Of a DNA stretch of 64,000 bases, positions 1 through 10,233 are shown in pieces. Positions within the stretch are counted from its first letter, which is position 1. Each line of letters begins with the position of its first letter. Source of the DNA: Caecitellus pseudoparvulus. Taxonomy: Eukaryota > Bigyra: Bicosoecida. The stretch covers positions 1 through 64,000 of the forward strand of contig CBFFRQ010000053.1 of NCBI GenBank assembly GCA_965644315.1. Reading direction: 5' to 3'. Under the pieces are notes generated by a model. That model searched no databases, was not told the origin of the DNA, and saw only the letters and a program-made list of their open reading frames with translations. Both the position numbers and the translations under genes were made by a program.

Positions 1-484
1 TAACCCTAACCCTAACCCTAACCCCTAACCCTAACCCTAACCCTAACCCTAACCCTAACCCTAACCCTAACCCTAACCCTAACCCTAACCCTAACCCTAA
101 CCCTAACCCTAACCCTAACCCTAACCCTAACCCTAACCCTAACCCTAACCCTAACCCTAACCCTAACCCTAACCCTAACCCTAACCCTAACCCTAACCCT
201 AACCCTAACCCTAACCCTAACCCTAACCCTAACCCTAACCCTAACCCTAACCCTAACCCTAACCCTAACCCTAACCCTAACCCTAACCCTAACCCTAACC
301 CTAACCCTAACCCTAACCCTAACCCTAACCCTAACCCTAACCCTAACCCTAACCCTAACCCTAACCCTAACCCTAACCCTAACCCTAACCCTAACCCTAA
401 CCCTAACCCTAACCCTAACCCTAACCCTAACCCTAACCCTAACCCTAACCCTAACCCTAACCCTAACCCTAACCCTAACCCTAA
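1..484. repeat. Telomere, CCCTAA hexamer array
   Basis: The window begins with an essentially perfect CCCTAA array of about 80 units, with the C-rich strand reading inward. This is the expected orientation for a left chromosome end made by telomerase with a TTAGGG product. One variant unit with four Cs lies near positions 22-28, close to the distal end. The array stops at 484 and is followed directly by the retrotransposon-like sequence. Confidence 0.98.
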
Positions 485-1251
485 TGCATTGAATGAACTA
501 ATGTCAACCTAATCATAGGTTGTGCATTGCTAACATTGCCTAATCCAGGCGCTCGTGCACCCAAGTGTGGTGTTGCACAGTGTTTGGGTTGGCATGCAGC
601 GCGCGGGTGGCAGCTGTGCGAATTCCGCACGCCGCCCCCACGCAGTGCTATGCGGCTCCGGGCTGACGCTGCACCACTGCTTGCCCGAAACCATTGCGCC
701 ATCATCATGTCATCCAAGGCCAGCCAAGTCCCCGGCGTGCTCTTCGCGGACAAGTGCCTGGAGCAGCGTGTGTCAGGGCGGCCACGAACAGACGTGCTGA
801 CCGGACATGTCACGCCGAGGGGCAGCCCGACTTTCCAGCTCGGTGGCATGGACATTGACTGCACGGATGGCCAAGATGCATCATTTTTCGTCCGCAAGTG
901 GCTTGGCATCTTCGGAGATGAGCTGAGGCCGAGTTTTCCTGGAGCTGCTCCTGTGATGGTGCGCGCTAATTCCGCGCTGAAACAATCCGCACCAGGGCAG
1001 ACCATTCTCCTTGTCACGCTGCCGAGTGACGGTGAAGGCCCCGCCATTGCCAAGTCCCTGCGCGTTGCTGCTACAAAGCGGAGAAGACTTCATCACACGC
1101 GTGTTGAAGGGGGGCGGTCAGGCGTGGTGTACTCCAACACGCGCAGTTCACGTCAGAGCGCGCCAGGGTCACGTGATCGCTCCTCCTCTGTAGTGAAGGT
1201 TGCTCAAAAAGATCTCTGAGGCAGCAACAACATTGCTCAGAGAGTGGGGAT

Positions 1252-1920
1252 GTGTCCAAGATCTTGAAGCTTGTCCATGCCCATGTCACCAACACTCACT
1301 CCATCGCCACGCGTGCTCCAAAGCCTGTCGGACACTCCGTCTCTCCAGAAGATGACGCCTCTGTCGACAAGCTGCCAAGCACACTGCCAAAGCCCCTTGC
1401 TGAAGGCGGTCCCAAGAAGAAGAAGACACGGAGGGGCAAACGCAAGCCATCGACAAAGAGCTCTCCTCCTCGGCGCTTTGCTGAACTGTTCAAGGAGGGC
1501 GTCGTGACTACTCGCCCCACAGCGCCCTCCCCTCCATCTGCACCCGCCGAGTCGTCAGGCCAAGCTGCCCTTTCCCCTGAACATGTCCCTCTTCCGTCCA
1601 CCAGAAATAAGCGCCCGACCTTCAGCAGATGGGACTCGCCCAGCCCACGCAAGAGACCTCCTCCCGTGTCCCCGACAGCTGCGGCACTATCGGGCAGCGG
1701 GGCACAGCCACCTCTTGCAAGTCCTGCAAACACGGCACCCACTACGCTGCTAAACTTGCTGACTGCAGTCGCCGACCAGCACGGCTTGGACAGGCAAACC
1801 TTGACTTGGGCCCCTTGCAACTCCTCGCCTCTGCGCACGCGTTCCGCAATAAGGACCAACGACACTGTGTCCAGGCCTGCTTTGAAACAGCAGCAGGAGA
1901 GCCACTCTTCACGACGATGA
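1252..1920 (+). CDS. ORF1-like basic protein frame of the retrotransposon
   Basis: A 222-codon frame upstream of the endonuclease encodes a Pro/Ser/Lys/Arg-rich protein with a strong basic cluster (PKKKKTRRGKRK, near residue 53) that could bind nucleic acid or act as a nuclear signal. Its place 5' of the endonuclease and reverse transcriptase is that of LINE ORF1. I see no CCHC zinc knuckle or RRM in it, so the ORF1 call rests on position and composition. Whether the frame is complete is uncertain, because the neighbouring frames 527-1219 and 2031-2570 could be parts of the same original ORF. Confidence 0.35.
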   Translation: MSKILKLVHAHVTNTHSIATRAPKPVGHSVSPEDDASVDKLPSTLPKPLAEGGPKKKKTRRGKRKPSTKSSPPRRFAELFKEGVVTTRPTAPSPPSAPAESSGQAALSPEHVPLPSTRNKRPTFSRWDSPSPRKRPPPVSPTAAALSGSGAQPPLASPANTAPTTLLNLLTAVADQHGLDRQTLTWAPCNSSPLRTRSAIRTNDTVSRPALKQQQESHSSRR

Positions 1921-2030
1921 TCTTGTCCTTCTTCAACACGCAGCCACCATCCAAGCGGCGCAGACATCCTTCTGTGCTGTGTTGAAGAAGAGCAGCGCGC
2001 GTCACCCTGGCACACCAGACTCGGAGGTCC

Positions 2031-2570
2031 ATGCTGGCTCGAAACAGAACCTCCTTAGTGCCGACCACCGAGCAAGACAAGCTTGACCTCTCTTTCAATC
2101 GTTCCTGTACCGACATGCGCTGGATGATGCAGCACTCACCAGTGCCTGTCCACCTGTGCTCCTCCCTGGTCTTCATCTCGTTCACGCGTATCAACGAGGG
2201 CCATCGGGAACTTGAAGGCGGCACAGTGTCTGGACACTGCCTGGTTGATGTCGGCGCAGAGAAAGAGATGACCTCCGAGGCAAAAGTCTTTGCTGGGGTG
2301 TACTTCGCGTTTGCTCTCAGCTTGGTTGACACTGGAGGTGTCTCCCACCTTCAGCTCATTGTCGTCAACGCTGAGAAGTCCACACTTGTACTGTGGAACC
2401 CTGACGAACCCTTCAAGAGCACCAACATTCCAATCGACGGCTGCCTGAACACACTCGACTCGATGGGCATTGAGTCTGTGTACACCGTGTCTCATCCTCC
2501 CGCTGAGTGTAGCAAGCCGATTCCCTTCAAAGACAGAAGTGCGGCTGGCCATGCTGTCCCTCAGGTCTGA
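2031..2570 (+). CDS. Unrecognised ORF between ORF1-like frame and endonuclease
   Basis: A 179-codon frame lies between the basic ORF1-like frame and the endonuclease. I do not recognise the protein. Its composition is balanced rather than repeat-like, with strand-like hydrophobic stretches such as LQLIVVNAEKSTLVLW, so it may be a real remnant of the element's coding region, perhaps the 3' part of ORF1. No motif allows a function to be named. Confidence 0.25.
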   Translation: MLARNRTSLVPTTEQDKLDLSFNRSCTDMRWMMQHSPVPVHLCSSLVFISFTRINEGHRELEGGTVSGHCLVDVGAEKEMTSEAKVFAGVYFAFALSLVDTGGVSHLQLIVVNAEKSTLVLWNPDEPFKSTNIPIDGCLNTLDSMGIESVYTVSHPPAECSKPIPFKDRSAAGHAVPQV

Positions 2571-2799
2571 CTTTCTCCCACTCCCGTTCGTAGCTGAGGA
2601 CGAGACTGTCTACCCAAAGACTACTCGCGCAAGACAACACGGGTGTACTCCCCGTAGGCCGCACCACGCGCCAACAAGCAGCCGCCGATGAGAGAGCCAA
2701 GACGGTTGACCCCATACTGTCACCATCCCAACATCTGTACAAGTCGCCGACCAGATCAGTAGCGATGCACCCCATACCCCTGTCGGCCGCGGAAGACAC

Positions 2800-3612
2800 A
2801 TGACACTCGCACTTGCTGCTTGGAATGTGCACGGTCTCTGCGGCCAGTGTGTCCACGATGTCGTCACCTGTGTCCAGTCTGTGTGCAGTGCGTCGTCCAT
2901 GTTGGCACCTGTGCCGCGAGCCCGGGGGGCACGGCCTGCTCGACACGGAAGTCAGGCGGGCCTTGAATGCTTCCGCCCAAGCCTCGCCTGATCGGCCTGT
3001 CGGGCGGAGTGAGGCTGCCTTGCTGCTTGATCGAAGACTCAATGGCTCAGTGATCCGGGCCTGACGTTGATGGTCGCTGCATAATTGCTTGCTCGATCCC
3101 TGCAAGCCCACAACCCATCGCCATCATAGCCACGTGTACGTACCAACTGGCACTCTTGGCAGCGAAAAAGAAGCCAGTCGCTGATCCGGACACGAACTAC
3201 CTGTACCGGCAAGAGGTTTGGCGGCAGCTTGAGTCTGCTGTTCAACAGCTCCACCACCCACATGATTGTCATCATGGGTGACTTGAACACCATCCAGGTG
3301 ACGAAGTGGGTAGGCACGTGGGGAGCAGATCATCGTAGGAGAACCGGACCGGCATTCCCGAGCCCACTGAAGACATCCTGCAGATGCAGCTCCTCCTGCG
3401 AGCAAGGCCCACTGATCCCAGCCGGACTTGGTAGCCTGCCAACGCACAGGTATGGTCGGGCTCTGGACCACATCCTGATGATTGAGGACCTCCACAGTAT
3501 GTTGAGCAGACCACTGCACATCACAACAACGTTCTCCAGCGGGACGAAAAAGAGTGCCGCTCGACTAGTCCTCAGTGACCATCATCTTGTTGCAGCAGAA
3601 GTCCGAGTGAAG
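2800..3612 (+). pseudogene. AP-type endonuclease domain of the LINE (frameshifted)
   Basis: This is the apurinic/apyrimidinic-type endonuclease that would nick the target DNA to prime reverse transcription. WNVHGL at 2821 is the N-terminal metal-site motif. GDLN at 3277-3288 and SDHH at 3574-3585 carry the conserved Asp-Asn and Asp-His residues, and an RxxDHI-like stretch lies about 40 codons before SDHH. The first motif is in a different frame from the other two, so at least one frameshift has occurred and the enzyme is broken. Order and spacing match other LINE endonucleases. Confidence 0.75.
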
Positions 3613-4379
3613 CCTGCCAAGCGAGTGTGGACATCATCCGCGAGCCCCATGTACAGGCGGTGCCACCCTGGTGGACCTCAGCGACAGAGGCTGGGTTGGC
3701 AGCGCAAGCGATGTTTCGAGGATCCCTCAGCTCGCGGGCCACCGCGCTCCAGACAGGCAGCTGCCCCGAGCCTATCCTTTCTCAACGGTGCTATCGAAGC
3801 TGCGGCTATGGACACACATCGCAAGGCCAAGACCCCACGTGACCCTTGCCCCAGCTGAAGATGGACATCAAGGCGGCCAGCGGGGTCAAGAAGTCCATGA
3901 CTGCATCGCGTCCAAGCTGCGGAAGACCATTGCCAAGCTGCACCGGAAGCTCGCACTTGCCACCGGTCGGCATCCTCAGCCAGACCACGCCCGTGCCATC
4001 CGGAGAGGGAATCTCCATGGCCACTGAAGAGCTACACGCCACGCTTCAATGCCGCAAGGATGCAATGCGGAAGTGCACGAGGCTTTGTGAAGAAGAAGCG
4101 ACATGTCACTCTGTCCAGGATCCGAGCACGCTTGAGGGGAACTCGCTGTCACGGATCCCTTCACCACCCACCAACACATCAAGCGCCTGTCAGGTCGAGG
4201 TCGTCGAGCCCGTCGAGCTCCCATCAGGTCCGTGAAGTCCATGCAGGGAGTGCTCATCTCCTCCCCTGATCTGGTGAAGGAAAGAGTTGCCACAGATGTC
4301 TGGCATCCCGAGTCACAACAAGCCCAGGCCAACATCGCTGAAGTACGGCTGGCAAGGTTCCTTCCCTCAGCCCAAGATC

Positions 4380-5470
4380 CTTCACCGCCAGTGACATGGC
4401 TTCCCTCCAAGAAGCAAGTCAAAGTCCCTCATGGGATCACTCAGCTTGCATCGACACCCAGGCTCTGGCAAGTTCCAATCAGAGCACATCAAGTATGCTG
4501 GGCCAGGCTTCCAAGACATCTACTCCCAAGCCGTCATCCAAGCGTTGCAAACGGGCACCTGCCCGCCAGACTACCATGCAGGCATTGGGTCACTCATCCC
4601 CAAGAAGACGAGTGAAGCTGGGCGGCCTCGCACATACCGCTTGATTGTATGCCGCCCCCTCCTTGCGAAGCTCTTTCTTCTCAGTGGCCGCTGCATGCCT
4701 GAGTCCTGGATGCAAACATGGGTGTCGAAGGAGCAGGCTGGCTTCACTCGACACCGCAACACGCATGAGCACATCTTGGCTCTCCAAGAGGTGATCAAGG
4801 GCCACCTGCGACAGTCAACAGCGCCAGTGCAAGTCCTGGTACTCTTCGTGGACTTCCGAGCATTCGACTCTGTGAGCCACGCAGCCATCACAGAGATCCT
4901 TGAGGCTGCCTCCTCCCTGCGCCACTCCTGGCCGTCATCAAGGAGTACATGTCCAAGGCGACGGTCTCCATCAACACGCGCCATGGTCTTTGTCGCCCCT
5001 TCCTGTCAGCAATGGTGTCCCCCCAAGGAGGAGCTCTGTCCCCCTCCTCTTCAAGGTTGCGATAGATGTGCTGTCGCAAAGGCTCCACGAGATGCCCCCT
5101 CCGGCATCCAGGGAGCGCATCCAACACAGCAGGCCATGTCACCCACACCCTGTATGCAGACGACCTGGCCTGCATCGCAACGTCTGCCACGGCCTTGCAC
5201 CGAATCTTCGTAGAGGTGAAGGCCATCGCCGCCCGGGTTGGCCTTGCCATCAACCCGTCGAAGTCCGGGGTCATGATCCTTGCCAACTCCGTGAGGCAGC
5301 CGGACACCAGTCAGTGAAAGGAAGAAGTTGGTGTGGCGGGCTCGGCTGCCACCAAAGCGGGCAGCATGCTGAAGGTTGGCACCAAGTCCATCCAACGGGT
5401 GGCCGAGTACACCTACTTGGGTGTGCCGATGTCCGAACATCCTGCCAAGACCTCGTGCACTTACCCTGCA
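4380..5470 (+). pseudogene. LINE reverse transcriptase domain (frameshifted)
   Basis: The palm and finger motifs of a non-LTR reverse transcriptase appear in order: LIPKK then RPRTYRLI (about 4600-4650), EQAGFTRHRNTHEHI (about 4731), FVDFRAFDSVSH with the first catalytic Asp (4845-4880), SPQGGALS (about 5018-5041), and the catalytic YADD box at 5153-5164. The thumb motif YTYLGVP follows at about 5408. These lie in at least three reading frames, with changes near 4910, 5040 and 5100, so no intact enzyme can be made. The family (non-LTR RT) is clear; the clade is not. Confidence 0.85.
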
Positions 5471-6426
5471 ACAAGCTGGGCTTGCTTGCATCCAAGCCGG
5501 GTTCACTGCGGGCGCGCTGCTCAGTGCCACCTGGCTCGATGTGCAGCAGCGGCACCTGGTTGGGTATGCCACTGTCACGTCAGCCGCCGACTACATGCTG
5601 TCCACCTGGGCCAACAGTTCCCTGCTTCCGCTGCGCGATGCTGACTGCGGCGTCGCCCTCGCCTTGGACAGGACCCAAGTCGGCTCGCAGAGTGCACTCA
5701 TGCGCCCCCACAGCTACGCCAAGCTGGCTCTATGCGGAGTCCTGCCTGCCCACATCCGCTCCACGCAACTGCGGACTGGGATGTTTGTCAAGGCTCTCCG
5801 GATGCTGCACTCGGACACCCCTCTTGCCCGAGCTCTGTGCCTGACCATCCCGCAGGCCCTTGACCTTATGCCTGCTTCTGATGTCGACGACCTCTACCGT
5901 CGACACCATTGCTGATGGAGGTCGACTCCGGGCTGCCAGTGTCCCTGCTCCGTGGGCACTGCATGCCCTCTTGGACCTCTGGCCCATGGGCTGCATGCCA
6001 GACCTTGCACAGCTTCGGCTTGCATGTGCACCTGGCTCTGAGCATGCTGCCAGCCCTTGCCCAAGTCCTTGCCGGACTTAAGACCACCCCGGGCCTCCAC
6101 AGGTCTGCGGTGGTTGGGGTGGCTGCCAGCGGCTGTCCATGGCCGAACCCCCGGCCTTCACGGCAGACACCCCCTGGGCCCTGCGTCGCCAAGTCCTCGC
6201 GTCGCATCTTCATGTAGCCCAGGCAGTGCCGAGTGCAGCTGCCCACTACACCACCGACAGCCGAATCCCCTAAGTGCAGAAGCCCAGGCCGTATCATCTT
6301 GGGCCTGGTGCGCAGCACTTCGTGGCTACATCCACTGCCACACGGTGAATCCCCTCTTCTGGGTCTGTCCTGATGACAGGCCCACCAGAGTGATGGTCCA
6401 TCACTTCCAGACCTTACAGCTTCTTC

Positions 6427-7232
6427 ATGGGGGACAGTGCCACTCTGTACGAGTGCTGTCCGATTTGCGGACTCAACACCGTGTACAGCTGCACGTGCAC
6501 ATCCTGCTGCACTGCACCCACCACGACCACCATGGCACGCCAACACATCGATGACCAAGTTCAGAGAACTGGCTCAACAGGTCAGCTGTGCTCGAGTCCG
6601 CAGGCCAAGTGCAGTGCCTGCCCATCCCCCCAAGATCTGCCACGCTCCTCCTTCGCGCCCCCGACCCAGAGCCGCGAAGCCTGCGGGACCTCGAGGTCCT
6701 CCACAGGCTCCTGCTCTGCGGGCAGTGGCCTCACCGGTGGGGGCTGGCCGACGAAGAGCAGCTTGTCTCTATGAAAGAGGCGGCTGTCCTCTCCCACCCC
6801 CACCTCGTCCACCGTGCTGGTCCTTGCCGTGTCCGTGCCCCAGCTGTATGGCAAGACATCCTGCGCAGCGCGGTTGAGTTCACAGCAAAGGCGTGGCGGG
6901 TCACAGTCACTTACATGTTGCGTAGACCGATGCCCACCACCTTGCTGTCCAGAGGCATGCTGAGTACCTGTGGTGGGCAGTACATGGGCGCGGGGCGCCG
7001 CTGCTCTGCCGCACGCAGCCAGTGCGGTCAGCGGCCACGCGGCACACGCGCAGGCCCCGCACTCGCCGCAGGGCACGCACCTTTTTCCCCTGCCAAGGCT
7101 GGCCAAGTGCCGTCCACGGAGGGCAAGGTCCAGAGGACGCTGCAGCACTTCATGGGGCCTCAGCCAGCCCATGCAGACACTGATGGTGAGGGGGAAGGGC
7201 CCGATGGTTCCTGTGAAGAGAGCGAGGAGTAA
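6427..7232 (+). pseudogene. C-terminal region of LINE ORF2 with split CCHC knuckle
   Basis: The motif CCPIC (cysteines at 6457-6468) is followed, after a change of frame, by HVHILLHC, giving a C-x2-C ... H-x4-C arrangement like the C-terminal zinc knuckle of R1/TRAS-type LINE proteins. A longer open frame (6588-7232) continues downstream with a plausible protein-like stretch and ends in an acidic tail. It includes QRTLQHFM at about 7131-7154, close to but not matching a PCNA-binding PIP box. The frame change shows decay. Confidence 0.5.
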
Positions 7233-8112
7233 GGCGGAACGCAGGCGGTGGGCGGGGGAGTGGAACAGCCACGCTTGTGGCCGCGTCTACCCTCCACGAG
7301 TGTCCTAACGTGATGAACCTGTGTGAAGCGTGGTGATAACCACGGTAGCCCGAAGCAGATGCCCAAGACCTTACCTTTTACTTACTACATAGCTCGCGAG
7401 TAGCAGTGGAGTGAGCGGGAGCGTGCCTCGGGCCGCGGCGCGTGTGCAGCCGCAGTGCTGCACGGCCGCGGCCCGATGGCGGCTGACGATGAAGCAAGCT
7501 CACTTACCACGAAACCAGGGGCGTGACGGGTTGAAGAAGAAGGTCCTTTTCCTTTCTGTATCCCCTTGATGCGCGCGATGCGCTCTGCGGCGCGGGCGCG
7601 TGTGTGCGCACGGGTGCTGGTGTGCGCGATCGAATTCCGCACCACGCACCCGGCCGAGTTCCCGCGCAGAGGCGGAGCACACACCCCGGCGAAGGGCGCA
7701 GAGAGGCCTATGAGGGCCACGAGAAAGGAGGTGGGTGAGGAATTTTGGATTATGATCTGTTGTCAAGACTGCGCGGATGCCTGGGTGTGCTCTGGTGTGC
7801 CCCAGGTGTCTGGCGCTGGCGGAGCAGGGGATGAAGTGTAGCGGAGGAGGGCCAAGATGATGAATTGGAGCGGGCCAGGACCTGCCCTAGCAAGTGGCGG
7901 CAGATATAACGGGTGCAAGCCTGCGGGTTTGTTGCGAATCCGCGCCAAGCGGTAGCCGCTGTGTGGCGTCCTACATGTGCAGAGGTGCATTGTGGGGCGC
8001 CCGTGTGACGCTCAAGCTGTACGGTGCCAAGCTGTGCCGAGGTGAAATGCATTGTGAGTTGCTAAAGATGTAGCCTGCATGGAGGCTTAATCTACGTCCC
8101 TGCATTGAGTAG

Positions 8113-8224
8113 CTAACCCTAACCCTAACCCTAACCCTAACCCTAACCCTAACCCTAACCCTAACCCTAACCCTAACCCTAACCCTAACCCTAACCCTAA
8201 CCCTAACCCTAACCCTAACCTAAA
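8113..8224. repeat. Interstitial telomere repeat array
   Basis: About 18 CCCTAA units lie 7.6 kb inside the chromosome, in the same orientation as the terminal array. The inner edge decays through CCTAAAACCCAACAATAA-like sequence, which suggests that this boundary is old. Together with the terminal array it brackets the retrotransposon. It may be the former chromosome end, later extended or covered by the distal block. Confidence 0.97.
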
Positions 8225-8445
8225 ACCCAACAATAATTCTCATCTGCTGGAAGACAACTCGCAGCAGCTCGGTGCGCTGGAGCAGGGCTGGCCATGAGCT
8301 TGCTGTAGTGACGGGAGTTTCATCCTGAACGGCGCTGAACGAAAAACCCCTTGCTGCAAAGCCTGGAGCACGTTGGAGGCAGAGCACTCGCAAAACGTGT
8401 CCTTCACATATTTGGATTCATCTCATGCTTCGGCACCGAGGAGCG

Positions 8446-10233
8446 TCAACATGCCATCAAGTGTCGGCGGGGGTGCTCAGCTGTGTTGCTGAAGCTGGCG
8501 TTGACTGTGCGAAACGCGAGGCCACTCCGTTGAGGGGCGCTCCTGCGTGGACACGAGGAGCTGATTGAAAGCTTGAGCAGCCAGGCCCGGAAGTGGTCCC
8601 ATTGGCCGCGAGAGGTGGTGAATTGTGGCAAATCTCCCACATCAGTCACGACAATGAGAGTATCCAAGAAAACACAGAGGCAATGATCCTTTGACCGATT
8701 CTCAAGGCAGTCGTGGATTAAGCTGCAACGAGCGGCGTTTTTCACGCGCTGCCCCCCAGAGGCGAGTAAATAACTGCTGACAGTGCACGGCACTTGCCTT
8801 GCCCATGCCCTGCCCATGCCCTGCCCATGCCCTGTTCCTCCGAGCGCCTCCACAACGCCTTGCACAGCGGTGCCTGCGTCACCCCGCGATTGAGGCGCCC
8901 ACACCTGGCGAAACAAGCTTGCAGTGCGCTCCAGTGCTGCTGAGGCCTGCTTGTGAGTGCAGGGCCCAATGTGAAGAGGGAGGATGGGCACCCCGCTCGG
9001 GTGCAGCCCAGCTTGAGTTGGTGTGAAGTGCTCTCCTTGGCACCGACGAAGCAGCATACCTGCTGCAGTGGCACAGACAGCAGCCAAAGCGAGGGGGACG
9101 TCCTTGCAAAGCCTTGCAGCAGCCCCAACTCCACGCCCTGGCCCATACAGAGCCCACCCATAGGCTGTGAGGAATTCTTGGACTTGTGTCTTTTGGGAGT
9201 CTGACAGGGTCTTTCGTCGCAAGATGCGGCAGGCGCAGTCGATGAAGGCCTGGATGTCGGCAGGCTCAGCAGAGCTCAAGGCGGCTCGTTGCCGAGCAAC
9301 GGCATCCTCTGGCAGGAGCAACTTGGGAGACACTACGCCCAGTGCGGGCGTTCGGATCCACTCCACTGTGTCGAACCACGGCCTGATGAAGAGTGGGCCA
9401 TCTTGGTGCATAGCTCGCTTGGGAATGGCCTTGGCGACGCGGCTGGCGAAGTGCCATGGGTCCACCGCGAACCGCACCACGCCTTTCTGCAGCAGTGGAA
9501 AGTGCACGTCGATGATTGCCTGCAGGGCGTGCTGGTGGGTCCTGAGGTTGTCCACTGCGATGACCCTGGGGTGGGGCGCCGCCGGGCCGCGCTCCCGCAG
9601 GTGTCCATTCAGCCTGTGCAGCACTAAGCCCAGGACCCGGGCCAAGTTTGCCGCGCTTTCGTATCCCGTTAACATGGGAGGCTGCAGGATAAAACCGTAC
9701 TGGCCCACAACCGTGGCTATGCAGGGAGCCACTCGCCACCGAGTCTTGCGTGTGGCACGCGTGGCCCGGCCTCCGCTGCCCGCACAGGCTTCCTCCTCTG
9801 CATCCTCGTCGCTGTCGCTGTCGCTGTCACTGCCTTCTTCCCCATCTGGCCAACCTTCAGCCTCTCCCTCGCCCAGCTCGTGCTGTGGGCCCGCTGGCGC
9901 AGCTGTGGCCCTGCGCAGTGGCTGTGGGCCCGCGACGTGCACACGGGCCGAAGATGCAAAGGTCCAGTCCACGCTGATGGTGTCAGCGAAGCGTGCGAGG
10001 GCCTGCAGGTAGCCCTCCACATGCGGCTTGACAGCGGCATGGTAGATGTGCAGGATGGCATCCCGCAGAGCCTTCACGCTTGTGCTGGATCGCACGTTGC
10101 CCACAACATGCTTTCTGGCTCGGCGCACGGCTTGGGCCAGTGCGTGTTGCACCTCAGGGCGTACACCGAGAGAGGGGTGCTTTCTGAACAGCGTCTCTTT
10201 CCAGGAGTCTACCTTGTGCCCCAAGGGTCGCAT
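8446..10233 (-). CDS. DDE-transposase-like protein (probable domesticated or decayed transposon ORF)
   Basis: A 595-codon minus-strand frame. In order it shows SVDWTF (a possible first catalytic Asp), an acidic insert rich in SDSDSDED, GQYGFILQPP, VIAVDN (a possible second Asp), and VDPWHFASRVAKAI, a D-x-x-H motif seen in several DDE transposase families such as ISL3-like and KDZ/Mutator-like enzymes. A third catalytic acidic residue is not obvious. An 11-nt unit repeated three times (about 8807-8840) encodes a GHGQGMGRAW segment; a change of one copy would shift the frame, so the C-terminal ~100 codons may not be the original protein. No flanking terminal inverted repeats were identified. 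The start is the first ATG of the open frame and is uncertain. Other possibility: an unrelated subtelomeric protein family. Confidence 0.45.
   Translation of the reverse strand: MRPLGHKVDSWKETLFRKHPSLGVRPEVQHALAQAVRRARKHVVGNVRSSTSVKALRDAILHIYHAAVKPHVEGYLQALARFADTISVDWTFASSARVHVAGPQPLRRATAAPAGPQHELGEGEAEGWPDGEEGSDSDSDSDEDAEEEACAGSGGRATRATRKTRWRVAPCIATVVGQYGFILQPPMLTGYESAANLARVLGLVLHRLNGHLRERGPAAPHPRVIAVDNLRTHQHALQAIIDVHFPLLQKGVVRFAVDPWHFASRVAKAIPKRAMHQDGPLFIRPWFDTVEWIRTPALGVVSPKLLLPEDAVARQRAALSSAEPADIQAFIDCACRILRRKTLSDSQKTQVQEFLTAYGWALYGPGRGVGAAARLCKDVPLALAAVCATAAGMLLRRCQGEHFTPTQAGLHPSGVPILPLHIGPCTHKQASAALERTASLFRQVWAPQSRGDAGTAVQGVVEALGGTGHGQGMGRAWARQVPCTVSSYLLASGGQRVKNAARCSLIHDCLENRSKDHCLCVFLDTLIVVTDVGDLPQFTTSRGQWDHFRAWLLKLSISSSCPRRSAPQRSGLAFRTVNASFSNTAEHPRRHLMAC
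8807..8840. repeat. 11-bp tandem repeat inside the transposase-like ORF
   Basis: The unit GCCCATGCCCT occurs three times in a row. Because 11 is not a multiple of three, expansion or contraction by one unit shifts the reading frame of the surrounding ORF. Confidence 0.85.

Larger units (their letters stand above)
485..8112 (+). mobile_element. Degenerate non-LTR (LINE) retrotransposon lying between telomere-repeat blocks
   Basis: This block is bounded on both sides by CCCTAA repeats in the same orientation. Its parts occur in the order of a LINE: a basic ORF1-like frame, an AP-type endonuclease (motifs WNVHGL, GDLN, SDHH), a reverse transcriptase (motifs LIPKK, FVDFRAFDSV, QGGALS, YADD), a thumb motif YLGVP, and a C-terminal CCHC-like knuckle. 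The motifs lie in several different frames, so the copy is inactive. Insertion into telomere repeats is known for insect TRAS/SART elements and some protist LINEs; assignment to such a telomere-specific group is inference. No poly(A) tail is seen at the 3' junction. TGCATTGA occurs close to both ends (485-492 and 8101-8108). An alternative is a subtelomeric block moved between chromosome ends by recombination. The last ~800 nt (7,300-8,112) hold no recognisable coding sequence and may be 3' UTR. Confidence 0.75.

Noticed and set aside
485-8112. Interpretation as a tandem-repeat satellite or rDNA spacer
   Set aside because: Endonuclease and reverse-transcriptase motifs appear in the correct order, and no internal tandem periodicity is seen.
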